A DNA stretch of 29,700 nucleotides, from assembly GCA_934553285.1 (NCBI GenBank), contig CAKTFD010000012.1, positions 1-29,700 of the forward strand. The letters are read 5' to 3'. Source of the stretch: an uncultured Faecalibacterium sp. Lineage in GTDB: Bacteria > Bacillota > Clostridia > Oscillospirales > Ruminococcaceae. The translations under genes and the position numbers were made by a program. Positions 24,185 to 29,700 of the stretch are shown here, piece after piece (position 1 is the first letter of the stretch; every line of letters begins with the position of its first letter). The notes beneath the pieces were generated by a model. It saw nothing but the letters and a program-made list of their open reading frames with translations. It was not told the origin of the DNA and made no database searches.

Positions 24185-24298
24185 ATGATGAAAAAGATCT
24201 CCCGCCGCGCTGGAACAGGTGGTAAAACGCTTCCATGCTACCCCCCCCCGAAAATAAATAGCGGGAAAAGGCGATTTTATCGCAAGTCAAGAAATTAG
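24185..24298 (+). pseudogene. Broken gene start, possible remnant of a binding-lipoprotein gene
   Basis: After GAGGAAGG, a frame of 37 codons begins MMKKISRRAG and ends at TAG 24296-24298. The start resembles the MKNCISRRSF signal of the solute-binding protein in this window, but no hydrophobic segment or lipobox follows. From about 24203 another frame reads ALEQVVKRFHATP, which looks more protein-like and stops soon after a run of nine Cs (24241-24249). A deletion that joined the head of one gene to the tail of another would explain this. A real short peptide cannot be excluded. Confidence 0.35.
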
Positions 24299-24378
24299 TG
24301 CAACATTTAAACAACATATTTGCGCTATGCAATGCAACGATATTGCCGTCGCATTAAAAAGCTGAATTACTATAACAC
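24250..24378. other. AT-rich non-coding stretch
   Basis: This stretch is clearly more AT-rich than its surroundings. I see no gene in it. It holds a short palindrome GCGATTTTATCGC (24271-24283) and an imperfect hairpin AATGCAACG/CGTCGCATT (24331-24339 with 24347-24355). No clear T-tract terminator for the convergent minus-strand gene is visible. It may be leftover horizontally acquired DNA. Confidence 0.4.
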
Positions 24379-25128
24379 TCATACGGTCGCCATTACGGCA
24401 AGGATGCTCTGCCAGCTCTTGCTCCGCGCTGCAGGCACCGGAGCCGGGCGGGTATGACGGGCAGGGGCATCAGGGCGGATGGCGGCGGTCAGCGGAACAG
24501 ACGGATGGAAAAATACCGCCGTGTCCTTTGCCAGCCATTGCGCAGCCAGCGCTGCAGCCTGGGGATCTGCCTGGAGGGTGCGGCGCTCGTTCCCGGCCAG
24601 AAAATCCGCCAGCCAGTACAAAACGGCGGCCAGCGGCAGGCAGGGGGCCTCGTACAGGCTCCAATAGGTCCAGCGTGCGCCGCTGCCAAGAAAGCTCTCC
24701 ACCGTGATCTGCGCCCCGGTGCGGGCATCCTGGGGGAGGGGGCCGACATAGTTCGTCCCGGCGCGCTGCCCCAGTTCCTCCACGATACGCTGGGTGCGGG
24801 CGGCATCCAGCCGGTCTTCCCGGCAGTAGGCACGGAAATCAGTCTGGCCAAGCAGGCTCTCGGCGCTGGCCGGGAACCGCCCGGTCAGCTGGCCCTCGGC
24901 GTTGTGGCACAGCTGCCATCCCTTGCGGAACAGCTGGAAATTCAGGCAGCGGCGCCCCATGGTGGAGTAGCACACGATGGCGCTGGCCTCGCCGGGCATC
25001 TGCTTTACTTCAAGGTAGGCATCATTGCCGCAGGTATCCTGCAGGCGGACGGTGAGCAGCAGCCTTGCCCCGGTATGCAGGGTGGACATCGCGTTGTGCA
25101 TGGCGTTAAAATAGCGGGCAGCGTCCAT
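24379..25128 (-). CDS. Hypothetical protein of unknown function next to the MoxR/VWA pair
   Basis: The 249-residue product starts at the ATG ending at 25128, where AAGGAGATC is well spaced; a longer frame upstream crosses the promoter and is rejected. I do not recognise the family. The N-terminal half (about 1-95) is alpha/beta-like (DAARYFNAMHNAMSTL, then alternating strands) and the middle has LYEAPCLPLAAVLYWLADFL, a hydrophobic but probably buried helix. The C-terminus is Pro/Ala/Arg-rich. No signal peptide is seen. It lies downstream of the VWA gene on the same strand but has a strong promoter and is separated by a terminator. A functional link to the pair is a guess from position. Confidence 0.8.
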   Translation of the reverse strand: MDAARYFNAMHNAMSTLHTGARLLLTVRLQDTCGNDAYLEVKQMPGEASAIVCYSTMGRRCLNFQLFRKGWQLCHNAEGQLTGRFPASAESLLGQTDFRAYCREDRLDAARTQRIVEELGQRAGTNYVGPLPQDARTGAQITVESFLGSGARWTYWSLYEAPCLPLAAVLYWLADFLAGNERRTLQADPQAAALAAQWLAKDTAVFFHPSVPLTAAIRPDAPARHTRPAPVPAARSKSWQSILAVMATV

Positions 25129-25179
25129 GAGAAGATCTCCTTCCTTGAAGCAGAAACACAGCAGAATGTTGTAAATGCG

Positions 25180-25204
25180 CCAGCCAGGTGATCGGGCTGG
25201 CTGG
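25180..25204 (-). other. 5'-leader hairpin of the hypothetical gene
   Basis: CCAGCCAG (25180-25187) pairs with CTGGCTGG (25197-25204). It lies within about 20 bases of the predicted transcript start and has no T tract, so it is probably an mRNA-stabilising leader stem. Confidence 0.5.
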
Positions 25205-25227
25205 ATACACTCGGTTTTTCTGAACAT

Positions 25228-25256
25228 AGTATAGCATACTTTTTGACAAAAAACAA
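25228..25256 (-). promoter_or_regulatory. Promoter of the hypothetical gene
   Basis: On the minus strand TTGTTT (complement of 25251-25256) and TATACT (complement of 25228-25233) are 17 bases apart, with an extended -10 TGC directly before TATACT. Confidence 0.7.
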
Positions 25257-25342
25257 CTGAAAGTTTTCCAAAACAACAAATTTTTGCAAAAGTGGGGAGG
25301 AAATAGTTCAAAATATGGTTGTTACAACAAAACGGCGGTTGT

Positions 25343-25404
25343 AAAAAAACAGCCCCTGCAGGAGGAACCGGGCCGAACCCGGAAAAACCTCCTGCAGGGG
25401 CTGT
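25343..25404 (-). terminator. Terminator of the MoxR/VWA operon
   Basis: A perfect 17-bp stem (25349-25365 with 25388-25404, core CCCCTGCAGGAGG) encloses an inner CCGGG/CCCGG stem. On the minus strand it is followed by seven Ts (complement of 25343-25349). It begins just 12 bases beyond the VWA stop. Confidence 0.93.
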
Positions 25405-25416
25405 CTGGTATAAAGG

Positions 25417-27171
25417 TCAGTCGCCCAGGGCGCGGATCTCGTTCTGGATCAGGCGTCCGGCAGCCCGGGCCAGCTGATCCATTCCACGGATGCGCGCCAT
25501 ATTTTTGCCGTAGATCTGCGCGGCGGCACCGGCGCTGCTGTCCTCGCCCATAAACACGGCGGATACCCGGATGCCCTGCCGCTGCAGGGCGCGTACCTGC
25601 GCAGCGGTATCGTGCACACCGGCGGCATCGCTGTAGGCGCAGCCCAGCGGATCTGCGGGAGAAGGCGGGATGCGGCGGCTGTCGTTGGGCGAGGCATCGG
25701 TCAGCAGGATCATCAGATGGCGCGGGGCAGGGCCAGGCTCGTACCGGATCAGATCCCCTGCTGCCCGCAGTGCCAGGCCATCCCGGTTCCAACCGGAAGC
25801 AAAGTAGCGGAAAATGTTCTGGCGGTTCTTATCCGCAAAAGTTTTCAGCACCCGCAGTACGGTGTAGCCTCGCAGGCTGCTGAACGCGCTTACCCGCACC
25901 GGAATGCCGCAGTTGGCCAGGCTCTCGGCCAGGATGGCACCCTGCGCGGCGATCACCTCCTGGCAGTGCAGGCGGGAAGCGGATGCATCCAGCAGCAGAT
26001 CTACCGTAAAGGCCGGGCAGTTCTCTTCCTCTGCGCACAGGAATACCCGGTCGTCGTTGAGGTACGGTGCACGCCACACCCGCCCGGCGCTCAGGCTGCC
26101 GCTGCGGGCGATACGCGCGTTGGGCTGCTGGTGCACCAGGATGCAGTTGCGGATCTGCTCGGTCAGGCGCACCACTACGCTGCGGTGCAGATCCCGGTTT
26201 TTGGCGTAGTAAGCGCGGTTGCGTGCAGCCTGCAGTTCGGCCTGCTCGGCCAGGTGCCGTGCCTCCGGGTCGGGGGCCTGCTCCGGGCTGGGCACACCGG
26301 CACTGAACCATAGATGACAGCCCAGATGTGCCTCGGTGCAAAGCGCCTGCTCGGCCCTGCGCAGCTGCTCCGGCGGGTAGAGGGAGCGGCCAAAGCAGCT
26401 TTCAATGTAGGCACGGTCCTGCGCGGCACGCTGTTTCAGGGTAATGTTCGCCCGGCGTCTGTCCACAGCCAGCCCGCTGCCGGCCGCATCCACCGCGCCG
26501 GAATGCTCCACCGTTACCCGGTCGGTCTTGACCATCTGTGTAGGCATGGCCCGGGTGGCCAGCTTTGCCCAGATGCCCTGCAGCCGCAGGTGCAGCGCCG
26601 CTTTCTGCCGCACAGTTCCGTCAAACAGCGCAAATCGGGCGTACAGCCCCAGCAGGGCGGTCTTTAAATGCGCGGCATCCGGCACGGCCTCCGGTGCCAG
26701 TGCGGCGGCAAGGCCGCTCTCATAGGGGGTCATCACCGGGGCGGTGCGCCCCAGCACCTTGCGCCAGCGGGCGGCCTGCATGGTGTATACCAGCTGATTT
26801 TTCGCCATCCACTCCTGCCGCGAGAGCTTGTACTGGATGGCAAAAAAATAATCCGCATGGGCGTAACGCAGCCCTTCCAGTGCAGGGCGGCAGGGCAGCT
26901 CCAGCCGGTAGACGGCGTTTTCCAGATAAAGCCAGGCCATATCGTCCAGCATGGCCTGCCGCATATCGCCCTCCCAGGCCGAAAAAACATCCCGGATAAG
27001 CGCATCACCGTAGTATTTGTGCGCCAGCCCCACAACGCAGTTCATGTAAAAATCGATGGTGCCATCCGTATGGCGCGCCAGGAACAGCGGCGCAAAACCG
27101 TAGGCACCGGCTGCAGCCCAGACCTGATTGGCCGCCCGCCGCTCCTGTGCGGTGTAGCTTTGCGTATCCAT
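25417..27171 (-). CDS. VWA-domain protein (CobT/NorD-like), partner of the MoxR ATPase
   Basis: The 584-residue protein has an N-terminal helical region of about 370 residues and a C-terminal von Willebrand A domain (about 388-580). The metal-dependent adhesion site is intact: DASAS (395-399) gives the DxSxS triad, and D492 in LLTDAS completes the later motif. No signal peptide or membrane helix is present, so it is cytoplasmic. The layout resembles NorD/CobT-type proteins, which act with MoxR/NorQ-type AAA+ ATPases to insert metals into, or remodel, a target enzyme. Its ATG shares one base with the stop of the ATPase gene (TGATG), so translation is coupled. No obvious metal-enzyme client is adjacent. 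Confidence 0.9.
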   Translation of the reverse strand: MDTQSYTAQERRAANQVWAAAGAYGFAPLFLARHTDGTIDFYMNCVVGLAHKYYGDALIRDVFSAWEGDMRQAMLDDMAWLYLENAVYRLELPCRPALEGLRYAHADYFFAIQYKLSRQEWMAKNQLVYTMQAARWRKVLGRTAPVMTPYESGLAAALAPEAVPDAAHLKTALLGLYARFALFDGTVRQKAALHLRLQGIWAKLATRAMPTQMVKTDRVTVEHSGAVDAAGSGLAVDRRRANITLKQRAAQDRAYIESCFGRSLYPPEQLRRAEQALCTEAHLGCHLWFSAGVPSPEQAPDPEARHLAEQAELQAARNRAYYAKNRDLHRSVVVRLTEQIRNCILVHQQPNARIARSGSLSAGRVWRAPYLNDDRVFLCAEEENCPAFTVDLLLDASASRLHCQEVIAAQGAILAESLANCGIPVRVSAFSSLRGYTVLRVLKTFADKNRQNIFRYFASGWNRDGLALRAAGDLIRYEPGPAPRHLMILLTDASPNDSRRIPPSPADPLGCAYSDAAGVHDTAAQVRALQRQGIRVSAVFMGEDSSAGAAAQIYGKNMARIRGMDQLARAAGRLIQNEIRALGD

Positions 27172-28091
27172 CAGCCAAACAGCTTTCCGGCATCCAGTCG
27201 GGCCGGGATGCGTGCTGCAATAACATCCCGGATCAGCCCCTGCTCGTAGGAGTCAAAGGCTTTGTTCGTGATGCCCATATCCAGCGCTGCCCCCGCCGGA
27301 ATGCCCCGGCGGATCAGCCGCAGCGCATCCAGCATACCGCGCAGATCCAGCGCCTTGGTAGAGATCTCGGCACTGTCGCATTTTTTCTGCAGGTCCAGAA
27401 ACAGCAGTGCAAACTGGTGCGCATATTTTGCCGCAAGATCCGGGAACTGCGCCCGGAGCAGCTTTTCCAGATTTTCCTGGGAAATAGTGGGCATCTGCAC
27501 CACCACAAAACGGGAGGTGAGCGCCTCGTTCAGTTCCCGGGTGCCTGCATAGCCATAGTTCATGGTGGCGATAAAGCGGGTCTCTTCGGCCAGCGGGATA
27601 CGGTCATACCCGGGTACATCGATGGCGCGGCGAAAGTCCAGTACAGCGTGCAGGACTGCCAGCGCCTCGTTTTTGGCCATGTTGATCTCGTCCAGCACCC
27701 CAAAACCACCGCACTGTGCGCAGCGATACACCGGCCCGGGGCGGAATAACACCTGCCCGCCCGCAAAGGTATCCATGCCGATGAGGGAGGCTGCATCCAT
27801 GTTGACATGGAAAGAGATATCCCACGCAGGGCGGCCAAAGGCAGCGGAAAGATTTTCCGCCAGCACATTTTTGCCGGTAGCCTTGCCGCCGGCCAGCAGC
27901 AGGTTTTCGCCGCAGAGGAGGGCCGCCAGCGCCTGCTCCCACACCTCTTTGCCGTAGTAGGTAAAAGCGGGGCAGGGGATGCGGGGGCGCAGCGCCTGCT
28001 CCAGCGGATGGGCTGTGCGGTATGCCTGCACAGCAGAAAGCAGGTCGGGGTCGATGCCTTCCTGCCGCAAAGTTTCCAGAATATCCGACAT
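27171..28091 (-). CDS. MoxR/NorQ-like AAA+ ATPase
   Basis: The 306-residue ATPase starts at the ATG ending at 28091, after GAGGTG; a longer in-frame start lies upstream of the promoter and is rejected. Walker A is GGKATGKN (68-75), with Asn where Ser or Thr is usual. Walker B is VLDEIN (132-137), sensor 1 is N178 in TMN, and the arginine finger is probably R194 in SRF. A CxxC pair (C124 and C127, in YRCAQCGG) lies just before Walker B, where MoxR proteins usually have a plain loop. It forms an operon with the VWA gene. MoxR/VWA pairs act as chaperones for assembly or activation of protein complexes; the client here is unknown. Confidence 0.92.
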   Translation of the reverse strand: MSDILETLRQEGIDPDLLSAVQAYRTAHPLEQALRPRIPCPAFTYYGKEVWEQALAALLCGENLLLAGGKATGKNVLAENLSAAFGRPAWDISFHVNMDAASLIGMDTFAGGQVLFRPGPVYRCAQCGGFGVLDEINMAKNEALAVLHAVLDFRRAIDVPGYDRIPLAEETRFIATMNYGYAGTRELNEALTSRFVVVQMPTISQENLEKLLRAQFPDLAAKYAHQFALLFLDLQKKCDSAEISTKALDLRGMLDALRLIRRGIPAGAALDMGITNKAFDSYEQGLIRDVIAARIPARLDAGKLFG

Positions 28092-28097
28092 TTGATA

Positions 28098-28142
28098 AAC
28101 ACCTCGATATCTGTCCGGCCGGGTCCTGAGCCGCCCGGTGTT
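28098..28142 (-). promoter_or_regulatory. Possible ribosome-binding-site-sequestering stem in the MoxR mRNA leader
   Basis: On the transcript, AACACC near the predicted 5' end (complement of 28137-28142) is complementary to GGTGTT (complement of 28098-28103), which overlaps the GAGGTG ribosome binding site. A CCGGG/CCCGG stem (28119-28123 with 28134-28138) lies between and shares two bases with it, so the two pairings compete. Confidence 0.4.
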
Positions 28143-28149
28143 CACGCTT

Positions 28150-28178
28150 ATCATAGCACAAATGCCTGCGTTTGTGTA
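28150..28178 (-). promoter_or_regulatory. Promoter of the MoxR/VWA operon
   Basis: On the minus strand TACACA (complement of 28173-28178) and TATGAT (complement of 28150-28155) are 17 bases apart, with an extended -10 TGC before TATGAT. Confidence 0.6.
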
Positions 28179-28203
28179 GGGGGCTTTACGGCGTGAAAAC
28201 AGC

Positions 28204-28243
28204 AAAGAGGGGCAGGCCCGATGACTCGGGGCTGCCCCTCTTT
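28204..28243 (-). terminator. Terminator of the flavoprotein gene
   Basis: AAAGAGGGGCAG (28204-28215) pairs perfectly with CTGCCCCTCTTT (28232-28243), with an inner CCCGA/TCGGG extension. On the minus strand the stem ends in TTT and TGTTTT follows a few bases on. Confidence 0.8.
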
Positions 28244-28297
28244 ATGAAAAAGAAGAATGGAAGAAACGCGTAGTTTATGCTGCGGAAATGCGCCGTA

Positions 28298-29700
28298 TCA
28301 GGCGTTTTCCAAACCTGCCATCTGCTTGACGGCCTTCATGGCGAAGGTCAGGGTGCGGCCCATGGCCACACCGGCCATCAGGCAGGGGTAGTTGTTGGCA
28401 AAGAAGCTGCCGGACATATCACCGGTGATGTACAGGCCCTCCATGGGCTGGTTGTTGGTGTCCAGAGCCTGACCCTTTTCGTTGATGGCGATGCCCTGCT
28501 CAGTGGTCAGCAGAGAAGCACCCAGCCAGCAGCCGTAGAAGGGAGCGGTGCGGATGGCGCTCAGACGGTAAGCGGGCTTGCCGAAGTCCTCGTCGTTCTG
28601 CTTGTCGTACAGCTCGTTGTAGCGCGCCACGGTAGCAAGGAAGGTATCCTTGGCGGTGCCGGTAAAGCCCAGCTTGTCGGCCAGCTCGTCCAGCGTATCG
28701 CACTTGAACAATGCACCGGCCTCGATAGCCTCGTCCATCTTACCCTGAATGTACTTCTCGCCGCCGTTGCGGGTCTGGGCAGAGCAGCCGATGGTGTGGA
28801 AACGCTTTGCATCCTCCAGAATGTTGGCATCGCAGATCTGTGCGTAAACGCGGCCCGGCTGGTGAGCAGCAGCGTAGATGATATCGTTGTAGGGGCAGCT
28901 CTCGTTGGCAAAACGCTCGCCGTTGCGGTTCACCTTCAGGAAGGGCTGGGTGCCGGGGTTATACTGGCGGATCTTGCCGGGGAAGGCCTTGCCGCCAAAG
29001 GCGGAGTCGCTGTCCACATAACCGGCATCCACACCGGGGGCAACGACACCGCGGTCGAACAGCATGGGAGCGGCTTCCTTGTCCAGATTGGCACCGGCCC
29101 ACACCGCAGCGCGGATGCCGTAGCCCTTGTCGGCGGGGGAGTAGGAGCAGGCGGTGGTCACGCTGGTGCCCAGCGGGTCCAGCTGCTCCATCATGTAGGG
29201 GTTGCCGGGATAGCCGCCGCAGGCCAGCAGTACGCCCTGGTTGGCGTTGTAGCGGATGAAGTGGTCATCCTCGGCGCTTTGGGCGATGATGCCGGTAATG
29301 CGGCCCTCGCTGTTCTTTTCCAGCTTTGCAAGACTGGTCTTGAAGTCCACATTGTAGCCCAGCTCCTGGATGTACTGCAGCAGCAGCTCGTTGCGGGCAA
29401 CACCGCTGCTGCGGTCGTAGGTGTACTCAATCTCAGGATACATGAAATCAGTGTTATGCTCGGCGTTCTCTGCGGGCCACTTAGCCTCGTCACCATAGGT
29501 GTAGATCATGTTTACGCCGTACTTTTCGGTCATGATCTCGTGTACAAAACCAATCATCTCGGCGGACTCGTTGATCCAAGTGCGGACAACGCGCTGATCG
29601 CACTTGCCGGAGGCGTAGCGGGTGATCTCGCTCAGCAGCTTGGCACGATCCATCTGGATGCCCTGCTCCTGTGCACCAAAGCCATCAACAGCGCCAACCC
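28298..29700 (-). CDS. FAD-dependent reductase of the fumarate/urocanate reductase family (5' truncated by window edge)
   Basis: An open frame runs from the right edge to a stop at 28298 and gives about 467 residues, without the N-terminus. An internal Met at 29653 is not the start, because the frame continues upstream with family-like sequence (VGAVDGFGAQEQG). Recognisable features are LLACGGYPGNP, the FAD-domain segment NRNGERFANE with a likely substrate-binding arginine, and the C-terminal FAD motif GLYITGDMSGSFFANNYPCLMAGVAMGR. Family members reduce fumarate, urocanate or related enoates, often as the end of an anaerobic electron chain, and frequently have an N-terminal FMN-binding domain and an export signal, which would lie outside the window. 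The substrate cannot be assigned. Confidence 0.9.
   Translation of the reverse strand, partial: VGAVDGFGAQEQGIQMDRAKLLSEITRYASGKCDQRVVRTWINESAEMIGFVHEIMTEKYGVNMIYTYGDEAKWPAENAEHNTDFMYPEIEYTYDRSSGVARNELLLQYIQELGYNVDFKTSLAKLEKNSEGRITGIIAQSAEDDHFIRYNANQGVLLACGGYPGNPYMMEQLDPLGTSVTTACSYSPADKGYGIRAAVWAGANLDKEAAPMLFDRGVVAPGVDAGYVDSDSAFGGKAFPGKIRQYNPGTQPFLKVNRNGERFANESCPYNDIIYAAAHQPGRVYAQICDANILEDAKRFHTIGCSAQTRNGGEKYIQGKMDEAIEAGALFKCDTLDELADKLGFTGTAKDTFLATVARYNELYDKQNDEDFGKPAYRLSAIRTAPFYGCWLGASLLTTEQGIAINEKGQALDTNNQPMEGLYITGDMSGSFFANNYPCLMAGVAMGRTLTFAMKAVKQMAGLENA

Noticed and set aside
24241..24249. Nine-C run as a sequencing error that breaks a real gene
   Set aside because: Adding or removing a base does not restore a long frame on either side, so an error alone does not rescue a gene.
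25612..27249. Plus-strand frames opposite the VWA gene
   Set aside because: They lack ribosome binding sites and motifs, and the VWA metal-site motif on the minus strand explains the region.
1..29700. CRISPR array, tRNA, rRNA, prophage or intact insertion sequence
   Set aside because: No spaced direct repeats, cloverleaf-like sequences, rRNA signatures, integrase or transposase genes were recognised by reading.

Overview
The window looks like a chromosomal segment of a GC-rich, strictly anaerobic gut Clostridia (Oscillospiraceae). Faecalibacterium is my best guess. This is an inference from gene content (an ATPase-less CUT1 sialic-acid transporter, a domain-permuted GH3 enzyme, a PL9 pectinase, a fumarate-reductase-like flavoprotein), strong AGGAGG-type ribosome binding sites and sigma-A-type promoters. 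No rRNA, tRNA, CRISPR array, intact insertion sequence or phage gene was seen.

Layout. (1) 1-1017: the tail of an unrecognised gene and an SDR oxidoreductase, closed by a terminator. (2) 1019-9070: an AraC-type regulator, then a probable glycosidase unit made of a membrane-anchored domain-permuted GH3 with a duplicated C-terminal domain, a canonical GH3 with a hydrophobic C-terminal tail, and a GtrA-like membrane protein. (3) 9101-13162, minus strand: a secreted 1353-residue pectinase joining a PL9 lyase to a CE12-like SGNH esterase, bracketed by two related beta-sandwich-like domains. (4) 13163-15240: a divergent regulatory region and glpK, whose leader carries a terminator-like hairpin resembling antitermination control. 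(5) 15303-24080: a sialic-acid locus. A divergent RpiR regulator faces a Tat-like lipoprotein binding protein, two permeases, a structured intergenic element, nanA, nanQ (yhcH), nanE, nanK and an SGNH esterase. (6) 24081-24378: an AT-rich scar with a good promoter, a ribosome binding site and a broken gene start. (7) 24379-28243, minus strand: a translationally coupled MoxR-type AAA+ ATPase and VWA protein, followed by a gene of unknown function with its own promoter. (8) 28298 to the right edge, minus strand: a truncated fumarate/urocanate-reductase-like flavoprotein.

How it fits together. The nan genes give a complete route from imported Neu5Ac to ManNAc-6-P and then GlcNAc-6-P: transport, anomer opening (NanQ), aldol cleavage (NanA), ManNAc phosphorylation (NanK) and epimerisation (NanE). 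A possible de-O-acetylase completes the set. No transporter ATPase is present, so a shared ATPase elsewhere is expected. Internal terminators after the binding-protein gene and after nanA would give graded expression. The pectinase and glucosidases point to plant-glycan use, and the nan locus to host-mucin sugar use. The least explained pieces are the structured element at 20001-20109, the MoxR/VWA/unknown set at 24379-28091, and the repeat domain of the first GH3.
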